DNA from: JBHENC01 sp046262295
GTDB taxonomy: Bacteria > Acidobacteriota > Blastocatellia > Pyrinomonadales > Pyrinomonadaceae
DNA: 64,000 nucleotides
Reading direction: 5' to 3'
Assembly: GCA_046262295.1 (NCBI GenBank)
Contig: JBHENC010000010.1
Coordinates: 1-64,000, forward strand
Shown here: positions 28,996 through 37,796 of the stretch, in pieces
Position numbering within the stretch: position 1 is the stretch's first letter
Layout: each line of letters starts with the position of its first letter
Notes under the pieces: model-generated
The model's input: the letters and a program-made list of their open reading frames with translations, nothing else
Told to the model about the DNA's origin: nothing
Database searches by the model: none
Program-made: the position numbers and the translations under genes

Positions 28996-29940
28996 ATGAC
29001 GCAACACACGCAACGCATCATCTCGCTGCTGCCTTCGGCGACTGAAATCGCCTGCGCGCTCGGTCTCGAAGACGCGCTCGTCGGTATCACGCACGAATGC
29101 GACTTTCCGCCGACAATCGCCGACAAGCCGCGCCTGACCGCCAGCCGCATCTCCCATGAAACGATGACGAGCGCGGAGATTGATACGCACGTGCGCTCGC
29201 AACTCGACGGGCACGGCTCGATCTACGACCTAGACGAAGAACAGATGCGCGCTCTTCGTCCCAATCTGATTCTCACGCAGGAGTTGTGCGACGTATGCGC
29301 CGTCAGTTATCAGCAGGTGGCCGAAGCCGCACGCCTGTGCGATACGGATGTGCCCGTCGTCTCGCTCGAGCCGAATACGATTGCGGACATCTTCGACAAC
29401 ATACGCACCGTCGGCGAATTGACGGACAGAGAAGCGGAAGCCGCGCGCGTCGTCGCCGAACTGACCGCGCGCTTGGATGTTATCGCCGCTGCGCTCAATG
29501 GTGTCGAGAAGCGCCCGCGCACGCTGATGCTCGAATGGCTTGAGCCGCCGTTTGCGCCCGGCCACTGGGTTCCCGAACAGGTTGCACTCGCGGGCGGCGA
29601 TCACACGTTCGGGCGCGCGGGCGAGCCTTCCACCACGACATCAGCCGAAGAGATTCGTGCCTACGCGCCGGAGTGCATCGTGCTGATTCCGTGCGGCTAT
29701 TACAAGGAAGATATTTTGCGGCAGTTGCCACAATCGAAGTTGCCCGAAGGATGGTTCGATCTTCCCGCCGTCAAAAACAATAACGTGTGGGCGCTCGATG
29801 CGACTTCATATTTCAGCCGCCCGGGGCCGCGCGTCGTTCGCGGCGTGGAAATCCTCGCGCGCATTCTGCACACGGAAATCTTCGGCGCGCCGGAAGAACA
29901 TGAAGCCGTGCGCGTCCCCGCCGAACTGATGCGCGCTTGA
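28996..29940 (+). CDS. Cobalamin/iron-type periplasmic-binding-fold protein
   Basis: A protein of the BtuF/FecB binding-protein fold (PF01497 type): RIISLLPSATEIACALGLED at the N-terminus, GITHECDFP, then ILTQELCDVCAVSY and YAPECIVLIPCGY. No signal peptide is seen with the ATG at 28996, and no BtuCD transporter genes are nearby, so it may be a cytosolic cobalamin-binding protein as often annotated in this phylum. The ligand is not determined by the sequence. The DNA ligase gene follows within 40 bases. Confidence 0.78.
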   Translation: MTQHTQRIISLLPSATEIACALGLEDALVGITHECDFPPTIADKPRLTASRISHETMTSAEIDTHVRSQLDGHGSIYDLDEEQMRALRPNLILTQELCDVCAVSYQQVAEAARLCDTDVPVVSLEPNTIADIFDNIRTVGELTDREAEAARVVAELTARLDVIAAALNGVEKRPRTLMLEWLEPPFAPGHWVPEQVALAGGDHTFGRAGEPSTTTSAEEIRAYAPECIVLIPCGYYKEDILRQLPQSKLPEGWFDLPAVKNNNVWALDATSYFSRPGPRVVRGVEILARILHTEIFGAPEEHEAVRVPAELMRA

Positions 29941-29978
29941 TTCTTTCAATCACCGTTAATCGTTTTTCACACGAGACT

Positions 29979-31775
29979 ATGGCGAGAAAAACACAGGCGA
30001 CGACGCATGATTCACCGCGAACGTCATTGCCAGATAATTCGACAATCGGGGCTGCTCACACAGAAAGTCTGACCGGCGAAACTTCCGTTAGCGACATTGC
30101 GATTAACGCAACAAGCGGCGGGCTGCGCGGTTTTGCAGAAGCGGCGGAGCGCGTCGGGGCGACGACGAAGAAGCTGGAAAAGGCCGCGCTGCTCGGAGCA
30201 TATTTGCATGAACTGAACGACGCAGACCTTGCACGGGCGGCGCGTTATTTTGCCGGACATCAATTCGCTATGAACGATGCGCGCACCACCAACGTCGGCG
30301 GCAGCGTGTTGCGCGATGCTTTGAGCGATGTGACGGGAATTAGCGTTGAAGGTTTACGCCCGCGTTATGTGCGGCTCGGCGATTCCGGCGAAGTCGCTTA
30401 TGAAGCGTTTCAGGAAACCGGGCGCAGCGCGGAAGAACCCGCCATCACGCTTGCGGAAATCGAATCGCTGATCGCGCGTTTGAGCGAAACGCGCGGCACG
30501 AAAAACAAAAAAGAGTTGCTCGTCTTTATGCTGCGCCGTGCCGCGCCGCTCGAAGCGAAATATCTTGTGAAGCTGCTTCTGGGCGATCTGCGCATCGGCC
30601 TCAAAGAAGGGCTTGTCGAAGACTCCGTCGCACGCGCTTTTGCGCAGCCGCTTTCCGGTATCGCGCAGGTCAATATGTTGACGGGCGACATTGGCGAAAC
30701 GGCGGTGCGGGCGCGTCACGGCGAACTCAAAGGCGTGGCGATGCGCCTTTTTCACCCGCTCAAGTTTATGCTCGCAACCGCCGCCGCAGACCTCGCCGAC
30801 GTGGCGCGCACGATGCCCGAACAGTTTTTCGTGGAGGATAAATTCGACGGCATACGCGCGCAGGCGCACACCGGCGCAGGCCGTGTCGCCGTCTACTCGC
30901 GCACGATGGACGAGATAACTCATCGCTTCCCGGAACTCGTTGCGCCGCTCAAAAATCTTCCCGTTGATGCGATTCTCGACGGCGAAATAGTGCCCGTGCG
31001 CGGCGACGTGATCCGGCCCTTCGCCGAACTGCAAAAGCGTCTGGGACGCAAGACCGTAAGTGAGGAACTGTTAGCCACGACGCCCGTCTGCTTCATCGTT
31101 TACGATCTATTGTATGCGGAAGGTCGCGTGCTGATTGACGAGCCGCTGGAGGCGCGCCGCAGCATTCTCGAACATCTTGTGTTGCAGGGCGAAACACTAC
31201 GGCTTTCGATGGTCAAGCAGACGCGCGAGGTGGCAATGCTTGACGAAGAGTTTGCGGCGGCGCGTGGGCGCGGCAACGAAGGCTTGATGATTAAAGACCC
31301 GCGTTCGGTTTATAAACCGGGACGGCGCGGGCGCGAATGGTTGAAGATAAAGCGCGCCGCTGCAACGCTCGATGTCGTCGTAACGGCAGTCGAAGTCGGG
31401 CACGGCAAGCGTCGCCACCTGCTCTCGGACTACACCTTCGCGGTGCGTCGCTCGGAGGAAGATGCGGAACTACTGAACATCGGCAAAGCTTATTCGGGAT
31501 TGACGGATGTGGAGCTGGCGGAATTAACGGAGTGGTTTCGCGCGCACACCATACAAGAATTCGCGCACGGGCGCGTCCGCATTGTCGAACCGAAAATCAT
31601 TCTCGAAGTGACCTTCGACCGCGTGCAAAAATCCGCGCGCCACAAAAGCGGTTACGCGCTCAGATTCCCGCGCATCCTGCGTCTTCGTGAAGATAAAACA
31701 GTTGCCGAGATAGACACGGTCGAAACCGTGCGCACCCTCGCCGAAGAAACTATCGCAAGCGAAGGGGACGGATAA
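29979..31775 (+). CDS. ATP-dependent DNA ligase
   Basis: Domain order: a helical DNA-binding N-terminal domain (about residues 50-230), the nucleotidyltransferase domain with the adenylated lysine in EDKFDGIRAQ (Lys288), and an OB-fold C-terminal domain ending with FPRILRLREDK. Motifs DGEIV and EGLMIKDPRSVYKPGRR match motifs III/IV-V of ATP-dependent ligases of the archaeal/eukaryotic type I form. The 598-residue length fits. Bacteria also carry the NAD-dependent LigA, so this one is probably for repair. The first 45 residues are disordered. The ATG at 29979 is preferred over a TTG overlapping the previous stop. Confidence 0.92.
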   Translation: MARKTQATTHDSPRTSLPDNSTIGAAHTESLTGETSVSDIAINATSGGLRGFAEAAERVGATTKKLEKAALLGAYLHELNDADLARAARYFAGHQFAMNDARTTNVGGSVLRDALSDVTGISVEGLRPRYVRLGDSGEVAYEAFQETGRSAEEPAITLAEIESLIARLSETRGTKNKKELLVFMLRRAAPLEAKYLVKLLLGDLRIGLKEGLVEDSVARAFAQPLSGIAQVNMLTGDIGETAVRARHGELKGVAMRLFHPLKFMLATAAADLADVARTMPEQFFVEDKFDGIRAQAHTGAGRVAVYSRTMDEITHRFPELVAPLKNLPVDAILDGEIVPVRGDVIRPFAELQKRLGRKTVSEELLATTPVCFIVYDLLYAEGRVLIDEPLEARRSILEHLVLQGETLRLSMVKQTREVAMLDEEFAAARGRGNEGLMIKDPRSVYKPGRRGREWLKIKRAAATLDVVVTAVEVGHGKRRHLLSDYTFAVRRSEEDAELLNIGKAYSGLTDVELAELTEWFRAHTIQEFAHGRVRIVEPKIILEVTFDRVQKSARHKSGYALRFPRILRLREDKTVAEIDTVETVRTLAEETIASEGDG

Positions 31776-31853
31776 ATGTGTTTTGGAGAATTGCCGGTTA
31801 CGTGTAAAACAAACTCTAAAAGAATCGCACCACGCTTGATCTTCAATAACCAT

Positions 31854-33842
31854 TCACGCCGAAGATGCTTCAGGGTCTACCAGGCGGGCGATGGTTTCGG
31901 AGATGCAGAGGATATCTTCAGGTTTTCTTAGATAAGCGTTGGCTCCTGCGCGCCATGCCTCGCGCTCACAATTACTGGCCGCGAGCATCACAATCGGCGT
32001 GTGCTTGCGATGCGCTAGTTGTCTGGCTTCTTTGATTAACTCGACGCCGTCGGAGTCCGGTAAATCGTAATCCAGCAGCAATAGATCGTAATGCTCGCCG
32101 CCCGCCATCTTCTGTGACGCCGAAGCCGCATCTACGCAGATTTCGACGCGCCAGCCTTCCAACTCCAAACAATCTTTGACGACAGCCGCGACCATTTCAT
32201 TATCTTCCACGTGCAGAATCGTCACCGTGCGCGTGGCCTTCTTCACCAATCGGGGCGACGCGGCGGGTGAGGATGGCGCGGCGGCGGCAAGCGCCTGTGG
32301 TTCGCGGATGATGCTGCGCCTGCGACGCGACACAGGCGAGCGCACCTCTAGTAAATTTTTGTGGCGGCTGTTGATAATCCAGACGAGGCTTTGATGATGA
32401 TTAAAGCCGAGCAGATATGAAGCCTTCGATACCGCACCGCCCGCGTCTTTCAGCGCGTGCTCAATCAGGTGTCTTTCGTAACGGCGTACCTCTTTGCGCA
32501 GCGAAAAATCTCTCCAGCTAAGAGGTGCGCTGAACGATTTGTTCTCGGCCGCGGTTTTGTCGCCGCCGACGGTTTTATCGGAGGCCGGATTGAGTTGCGG
32601 TTCGAGCACGTAGAGCACGCGGCGGGCGCAGGCGTTGAGACGCGCCATAATGCCGGGATGCTGCGAATTGACGAGCAACTCTGCGGCGCGTTCATATGTG
32701 GCGCTCAAGTCGGCGGTCGTCAGACGCTCGCCCAACTCTTCGATAATGGTCAGGGCGGCCTGTCCCGCGCCCTCATAGTCGCCGGTTCGCTGCGCGATTT
32801 CGACGGCGCTCTGGAGCGTAAAGCGCGCGCGTTCATGGCAGCCTGTGCGGGCGAGCGCGATGCCGTGCGTAGTCATCGCTTCCGCCAGCAATGCGCGTTC
32901 ATCCCCCTTCTCAAGCGTGTGTACGGCGGCGAGCACGGTCTTTTCGGCTTCGGCGTTGCGGCCTTCGGCGAGAAAGACGCGGGCGCGTGTTTCATCCACC
33001 TGCGCGATGCTGCCCTTATCTTTGAGCTTGACGAAAGTGCGCCGCGCTTTATCAATATGCTCATGCGCGTCTGCGAATTTGTTAACTGTGGAGAAGAGAA
33101 AGCCAAGATTGTTCTCGACTCGCGCGTAGTAGCGTTCGCAGCCCGCTTGCTCGAAGTGGAAGCTTGCGGCGGCGTACTCAACTAAGGCGCGATCCGTATA
33201 ATCATCGCGCCGCTCCATCTCGCCGAGATTTCTTAGTACAAGGGCGAAACCGATGTGAAACTTTCCCTTGAGCACCTGATTCTTGATTTTCTCAAACAAA
33301 GGCGCAGCGTCAATATAAATATGAAGTGCGTCGTTAAGTCTTTTTGCTGTTCTCTCGACTATTGCATTGCGAATTAAAGCAACCGCCTTAACTTCGCTAT
33401 CTCTATTGCCTAATCTGCTCACGGCGTCACGCAGAAGCACACGGGCTTCGTCAAAAGCGCCCTGCCGCCAATAACACATGGCAAGGTCTGTCTGCGCTTC
33501 GGCGGCTTTCTCAATATCCTGCAACGAATCAAAAATGGTAAGGCTTTCACCAATTAAGTTCTTCGCTGTTTCCTGCGCACCTTCAACCTGTTTGCCGCTT
33601 CCAATGCAGCTTGTGAGCTTCCCGACCTGCAAGAGCACTTCCGCTGCGGTCGCTTGGTCAAGCCCCTCCAGTAATGGACGCTCACCGATGCGCGACCAGA
33701 ATTCGCTCATGGCTTCGCGCGACGCTTCATAATCGCCCGATTCCTCCAGTGCGTTGGAAAGACGGCAACGAAGTCGCGCCGTTTCGTTCAGACCAAGTCC
33801 CGGATCGGCTAGTTGTTCAATTAGTGTTTTAGTTAAATCCAT
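31854..33842 (-). CDS. TPR regulator with Fis-type helix-turn-helix and C-terminal receiver domain
   Basis: Residues 1-430 form an array of TPR-like helical repeats (YEASREAMSEF, AQTDLAMCYWRQGAFDEARV). Residues 450-500 hold a Fis-type helix-turn-helix (GGAVSKASYLLGFNHHQSL) followed by a basic RRRRSII. Residues 538-655 are a receiver domain: HVEDNEM, phosphoacceptor Asp in LLLLDYDLPDSDG, Lys in YLRKPED. The order output-then-receiver is unusual. The TPR part is closely similar to the protein at 35307, with long identical stretches such as VDETRARVFLAEGRNAEAEK. It faces away from a small secreted peptide gene at 34020. A dyad shared with the paralogue lies 35 bases upstream. Confidence 0.85.
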   Translation of the reverse strand: MDLTKTLIEQLADPGLGLNETARLRCRLSNALEESGDYEASREAMSEFWSRIGERPLLEGLDQATAAEVLLQVGKLTSCIGSGKQVEGAQETAKNLIGESLTIFDSLQDIEKAAEAQTDLAMCYWRQGAFDEARVLLRDAVSRLGNRDSEVKAVALIRNAIVERTAKRLNDALHIYIDAAPLFEKIKNQVLKGKFHIGFALVLRNLGEMERRDDYTDRALVEYAAASFHFEQAGCERYYARVENNLGFLFSTVNKFADAHEHIDKARRTFVKLKDKGSIAQVDETRARVFLAEGRNAEAEKTVLAAVHTLEKGDERALLAEAMTTHGIALARTGCHERARFTLQSAVEIAQRTGDYEGAGQAALTIIEELGERLTTADLSATYERAAELLVNSQHPGIMARLNACARRVLYVLEPQLNPASDKTVGGDKTAAENKSFSAPLSWRDFSLRKEVRRYERHLIEHALKDAGGAVSKASYLLGFNHHQSLVWIINSRHKNLLEVRSPVSRRRRSIIREPQALAAAAPSSPAASPRLVKKATRTVTILHVEDNEMVAAVVKDCLELEGWRVEICVDAASASQKMAGGEHYDLLLLDYDLPDSDGVELIKEARQLAHRKHTPIVMLAASNCEREAWRAGANAYLRKPEDILCISETIARLVDPEASSA

Positions 33843-33877
33843 GTGAGGATTACCTTTCTGTTTGTTTGCAACTGGGC

Positions 33878-33895
33878 TTGCAAGAATTTATGCAA
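33878..33895 (-). promoter_or_regulatory. Shared leader dyad TTGCA-N8-TGCAA (copy 1)
   Basis: On the minus strand the sequence is TTGCATAAATTCTTGCAA. It stands 35 bases upstream of the TPR-receiver gene and matches 14 of the first 17 bases of the dyad upstream of the paralogue at 35307. Another TTGCAA lies 8-17 bases closer to the start. It could be an operator or an unusual -24/-12-like promoter. Confidence 0.55.
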
Positions 33896-34019
33896 AGGCG
33901 CATCCTACTTTGCCGGAGCTTTAACCGGCTGCTAGGATGCGCCCACGAAACCGCTTGTCCCGGGTGATCCGGCAAAAATTGCATTACATCACCAATAATT
34001 AACATTTCGGAGAAAGATT

Positions 34020-34256
34020 ATGAAAAACTTACGACATCTCTGCGCCGCAGCTATGTTGACCTTTATCCTCACGTTTTCGACCTTCGCAGGTGAAATGGAT
34101 GTTCCGCTTCTCCCACCAACTGCTCCGGTCGCGTCGGCGGGCAATACGAATGCTCCTGCTCCGGCTGCCACGACGACGGTCGGCCAGCCCGTCGTGGCTC
34201 CTTCGGATGTGGAAGCTTTGCTCGGCCTTCTGCAAAGCTTGCTCTCGCTATTCTAG
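34020..34256 (+). CDS. Small secreted peptide between two TPR regulators (78 aa)
   Basis: The ATG at 34020 has a GGAGAAA ribosome binding site. Residues 1-23 are a signal peptide (CAAAMLTFILTFSTFA, cleavage probably before GEMD). The mature 54 residues begin GEMDVPLLPP, continue with Ala/Pro/Thr-rich low-complexity sequence, and end in a hydrophobic amphipathic tail VEALLGLLQSLLSLF. No family is named with certainty. It is divergent from the TPR-receiver gene (177 bases between starts) and 1 kb before the second TPR regulator. A peptide signal or a small envelope peptide are both possible. Confidence 0.7.
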   Translation: MKNLRHLCAAAMLTFILTFSTFAGEMDVPLLPPTAPVASAGNTNAPAPAATTTVGQPVVAPSDVEALLGLLQSLLSLF

Positions 34257-34289
34257 GACGCCCTTCGAGTGGCGGGCTGATCCTGACGC

Positions 34290-34371
34290 CACCACGCGGA
34301 AGCACAGGCATACACAAAGATTCGATAGAATACTTTGTGCCCCCCTATAATCGCCTGTGCCTCCGGTGGTG
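34290..34371. repeat. Nested inverted repeats (long imperfect hairpin)
   Basis: Three arms pair in order: CACCAC (34290-34295) with GTGGTG (34366-34371), GCACAGGC (34302-34309) with GCCTGTGC (34353-34360), and CACAAAG (34313-34319) with CTTTGTG (34333-34339). It starts 34 bases after the peptide gene stop and may end that transcript or form a stable 3' structure. Confidence 0.6.
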
Positions 34372-34652
34372 ACGAACTGATACACGCCTGACACTCATTT
34401 GAAAACCGCGTTTACGTTTTTGTCCGGCTGATTGATTCCCGAGCCGCCCTAAAGTTCGGGATTATGGGCGGAAAGCTCTACGTGTGCCCGCTGAGAGTCG
34501 AGATGCCCGGCGAGGCTTTGCACACGCATCCGTGCAGCTTAACTCTCAAAGGCGAGGAATGCAATAGCCTTTCTCGCTCCTTCGAGCTAAAAGAGGTAAA
34601 CAGCAGGAATAAAAATTTTGCTAAAAAGCTTGCAGCGATTGCAAAGGCTAGC

Positions 34653-34685
34653 AAAAAAACCGCCAACGATGGCATATACCGGCGG
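34653..34685 (-). terminator. Possible minus-strand terminator
   Basis: On the minus strand CCGCC (34685-34681) and GGCGG (34664-34660) form a stem followed by seven Ts (34659-34653). No recognised minus-strand gene ends here, which hints at an unrecognised small transcript starting to the right. The stem is short. Confidence 0.35.
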
Positions 34686-35265
34686 CAAGTCGTACAGGCG
34701 GATAGCGGGTTTTGCCGCGACATCTTTCGCGGCGCGTTCACCGGCAGAAAGGGTTATGGAACGCGGGTGCGGAAGAAATCCCGTAATGACAAATTCCGCT
34801 TCATCGCTTACACTCAAACTCGATGTGGCAGCCGCATCCGAAAATTAATAAGCCGGATTTCGGGCGGCAGCCTGTCAAGCAGATGCCGGAATAGCTTTAC
34901 ACTCGCCCGGCGCAGCTTCTCCGGGATATTTATTAAAATGCTCCCGAACACAGCCACTGGCACAAAATAAGAATTGCTTTTCAGACAGCAAAGGGTTTAC
35001 TCTCTTTACGCACAAGCGATTCGTGCTGTCTTCTTGATCGTCTGCTGTCATGTCTTCGGTGCGCACGTTAATATCGGCCACGCGCCAATCATCATCGCCG
35101 GAAGATTAAACAGGCGTACCCCTGCATCAATCCCACATTTGCGGAATCGCCTGTGCGACGGTTAACGAATCAGTGCGATCTACCGGGCAGTACGCCGGTG
35201 GGAGCTGTCCCTCGATATAGTTCGGACAAGTGAAATATACACTATTCAGCTTGAAGTTGACAGTA

Positions 35266-35283
35266 TTGCAAGAAATCTTGCAA
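35266..35283 (+). promoter_or_regulatory. Shared leader dyad TTGCA-N8-TGCAA (copy 2)
   Basis: TTGCAAGAAATCTTGCAA is an 8-base inverted repeat with a 2-base centre, 23 bases before the ATG at 35307. Just upstream lies TTGACA (35257-35262). The same spaced TTGCA/TGCAA pair precedes the paralogous gene on the other strand, and both leaders continue with ACAGAAAGG before the start. Confidence 0.6.
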
Positions 35284-35306
35284 GATAACAGAAAGGCATT
35301 AAGCAC

Positions 35307-37580
35307 ATGAACTTAAAGACTGCCGAGCATAATCTGACTACTGGTTCTGTGAACGAGAAACGGGAGCGGGCGCGGCTTAGTTGTAAGGCTGCCAAAAAGT
35401 TCGAGGAGTCGGGCGATTACGAGGCCGCACGGCACGCCATGGGCGAACTGTGGCGGCGCTTGGGCGAGCGTCCTGTGCTGGATGACCTGGATCAGGCAAC
35501 GGCGGCGGAAGTTCTACTGCGTGCGGGCGCACTGTCCGGGTGGATCGGCAGCGCCAAACAATTTGAGGGCGCACAGGAAATTGCCAAGAACCTGATCGGC
35601 GAAAGCATAGCAATCTTTGAGTCGTTACAACGCACGGAGAAAGTTGCCGAAGCGCAGACTGACCTTGCGATGTGTTACTGGCGGCAGGGCGCTTTTGACG
35701 AAGCCCGCGTGCTTCTGCGCGAAGCTATGAGCAGGCTGGGTAACAAGGATAGTGATATAAAAGCTATGGCTTTAATCCGTAGCGCGATGGTCGAAAGATC
35801 GGCCAAGAGATTCAATGATGCCTTGCGTATCTATCTTGATGCCGTGCCCTTATTTGAAAAGAGCAAGAATCACGCGCTCAAGGGAAGGCTCCACATGGGT
35901 TTCGCTTTGATGCTAAGGCGTCTCAGTGAATCGGAGCATCGCCGCGATTATACTGATCGCGCTCTAGTCGAATACGCTGCCGCGAGTTTCCATTTCGAGC
36001 AGGCCGGACATGAACGCTACCTCGCGCGGGTCGAGAATAATTTGGGTCTTCTTCTGTCCACTACCGGCAAACTCGCAGAGGCGCACGCTCATGTGGATCG
36101 CGCGCGGCGCATCTTCGTCAAGCTCAAAGATAAGGGCAGCATCGCGCAGGTGGATGAAACACGCGCCCGCGTCTTTCTCGCCGAAGGCCGCAACGCCGAA
36201 GCCGAAAAGACCGCACGCGCGGCGGTGCGAACATTTGAACAGGGCGACGAACGCGCATTGCTGGCGGAAGCGATGACTACGCACGGCATCGCGCTTGCCC
36301 GCTTAAAAGAGTTCGAGTCGTCGCATCGTGTCTTTGAACGCGCCATTGAAGCCGCTGAAACTGCTGGCGATTCGGAGGGCGCGGGCATGGCGGCACTGGC
36401 GATGTTGGAAGAGTTGGGCGAGTGGCTTTTGCCGAACGAAGCGCTGGATATCTACGAGCGCGGCGATCAGTTACTGGCTAATTCGCCGAACCCGAAAACG
36501 CTGGCTCGCCTCCGCGGTTGTGCATTGCGCCTTCTGAAAGCGAAACGCGCGGCAAGGGAGGAACAATTCGACACGCCTTATTTTGTTTATGCCGCGAAGG
36601 AGACGGCGGCGCTGCTGCGGCAGGCGAATTATCTGGCGAACGTCAAGGGCGGCGTTGCTTCAGTGCTGATTTCCGGCGAGACGGGCACGGGCAAAGAAGT
36701 GCTCGCGCGGATGATTCACGAATGGAGTGGGCGGGCGGGGGAGTTTGTTGCCATTAACTGCGCGGCGCTCGCCGATACGATCCTCGAATCGCAACTCTTC
36801 GGCCATCACAAAGGCAGTTTCGCAGAGGCTCTGGACGATTATCCGGGAGCAGCACGCCAAGCCGTTGGCGGCACGCTGTTTCTTGACGAGATCGGCGAAT
36901 TGAGCCTCGCTAATCAAGGCAAAATCCTGCGCCTCGTCGAGCACGGCGAGATTCATCCGCTGGGCGCGCCCGTGCCGGAGCGTCTGGACGTGCAGATTAC
37001 GGTTGCGACCAGCATCAATCTGGAAGAGCTGGTGGCAAAGGGAGTCTTTCGCCGCGATTTGCTTTACCGGCTCAATGCTTTTCATCTGGAAATTCCGCCG
37101 TTGCGCGAGCGCCCCGACGATATCGCGCCGCTCGCCGAATACTTCCTGGCGGAGGCGATATACCGTCAAGGCAAGCAGGTGCGTTTTGCGCCCGACGCCG
37201 TGCTCGCGTTGCGTAAATTGCCGCTGCGCGGAAATGCACGCGAGCTGCGTGCGCTCATCGAACGCACGATGCTGGCCGCCGCAGACAAAAGCATAATTAC
37301 AAAAGAGGCTGTCGAAACGATTGCGCAGCGCCGGACATCGCACGGCAATCTCATAGATCAATGGGCGAACTGTGCGCTTGATGAAGAAGTGCGACTCTAC
37401 GAAGGCGGTTTGATAAAAGCGGCACTTGAGCAGACGGGCGGCAGCGTGACCCGCGCGGCGCGGCTTCTCGGCGTCACGCATCAGGGACTCGCCTTTATTC
37501 TGGAAGGCCGACAGCATGAGCTGCTCAGCGCGAGGAAACCGATCAAGCGGCGCAGGCGCAGCATTATACGCAAGTGGTAG
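35307..37580 (+). CDS. TPR regulator with AAA+ (sigma-54 activator-like) and Fis-type domains
   Basis: Residues 1-400 are TPR-like repeats closely related to the protein at 31854-33842. Residues 430-665 are an AAA+ domain of the sigma-54 activator type: Walker A GETGTGKE (near 456), Walker B GGTLFLDEIGEL (near 520), FRRDLLYRLNAFHLEIPPLR. Where activators carry GAFTGA the sequence reads GSFAEA, so the sigma-54-contacting loop is not intact. Residues 690-740 are a Fis-type helix-turn-helix (GGSVTRAARLLGVTHQGL), then RRRRSIIRKW. There is no receiver or GAF sensor, so the TPR part is the likely input. The ribosome binding site is AGAAAGG. Confidence 0.87.
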   Translation: MNLKTAEHNLTTGSVNEKRERARLSCKAAKKFEESGDYEAARHAMGELWRRLGERPVLDDLDQATAAEVLLRAGALSGWIGSAKQFEGAQEIAKNLIGESIAIFESLQRTEKVAEAQTDLAMCYWRQGAFDEARVLLREAMSRLGNKDSDIKAMALIRSAMVERSAKRFNDALRIYLDAVPLFEKSKNHALKGRLHMGFALMLRRLSESEHRRDYTDRALVEYAAASFHFEQAGHERYLARVENNLGLLLSTTGKLAEAHAHVDRARRIFVKLKDKGSIAQVDETRARVFLAEGRNAEAEKTARAAVRTFEQGDERALLAEAMTTHGIALARLKEFESSHRVFERAIEAAETAGDSEGAGMAALAMLEELGEWLLPNEALDIYERGDQLLANSPNPKTLARLRGCALRLLKAKRAAREEQFDTPYFVYAAKETAALLRQANYLANVKGGVASVLISGETGTGKEVLARMIHEWSGRAGEFVAINCAALADTILESQLFGHHKGSFAEALDDYPGAARQAVGGTLFLDEIGELSLANQGKILRLVEHGEIHPLGAPVPERLDVQITVATSINLEELVAKGVFRRDLLYRLNAFHLEIPPLRERPDDIAPLAEYFLAEAIYRQGKQVRFAPDAVLALRKLPLRGNARELRALIERTMLAAADKSIITKEAVETIAQRRTSHGNLIDQWANCALDEEVRLYEGGLIKAALEQTGGSVTRAARLLGVTHQGLAFILEGRQHELLSARKPIKRRRRSIIRKW

Positions 37581-37796
37581 AATGCGCCCTTGATCTTGAA
37601 AGTTGATTCGAATTTTATCTGAAGCACATACGTTTGCCGTCCATGCAGAGATCGGCACGCGCGTGTGCTTCCTTTGTTTTACCCTGACAACGCCGCCGCC
37701 GGTTTTAGCTTCTAATGCTCGTTCGTTTCTCGTGTCTTTTTGTCAACGCCTATCTCCGGCGAATAATTTTAAGCTTGTCACCGAAAGAGAATTTTA

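Larger units (their letters stand above)
34257..35265. other. 1 kb stretch without convincing genes, with structured elements
   Basis: Several open frames exist (for example 34464-34970 plus, 34875-35081 minus) but none has a good start site or recognisable domain, and the codon pattern is poor. It contains a nested inverted repeat at 34290-34371 and a minus-strand terminator-like hairpin at 34653-34685. It may be decayed coding sequence, a long leader or a small-RNA locus. Confidence 0.45.

Noticed and set aside
33971..33982. GGCAAAAATTGC upstream of the small peptide gene as a sigma-54 promoter
   Set aside because: GG and GC are 10 bases apart rather than 12, so the -24/-12 spacing is wrong.
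34464..34970. 168-codon open frame in the 1 kb stretch
   Set aside because: No ribosome binding site, no domain, and a composition unlike real genes of the window; it also overlaps hairpin elements.
36660..37658. 332-codon open frame opposite the AAA+ domain
   Set aside because: The plus strand encodes clear Walker motifs, so the minus frame is a shadow.
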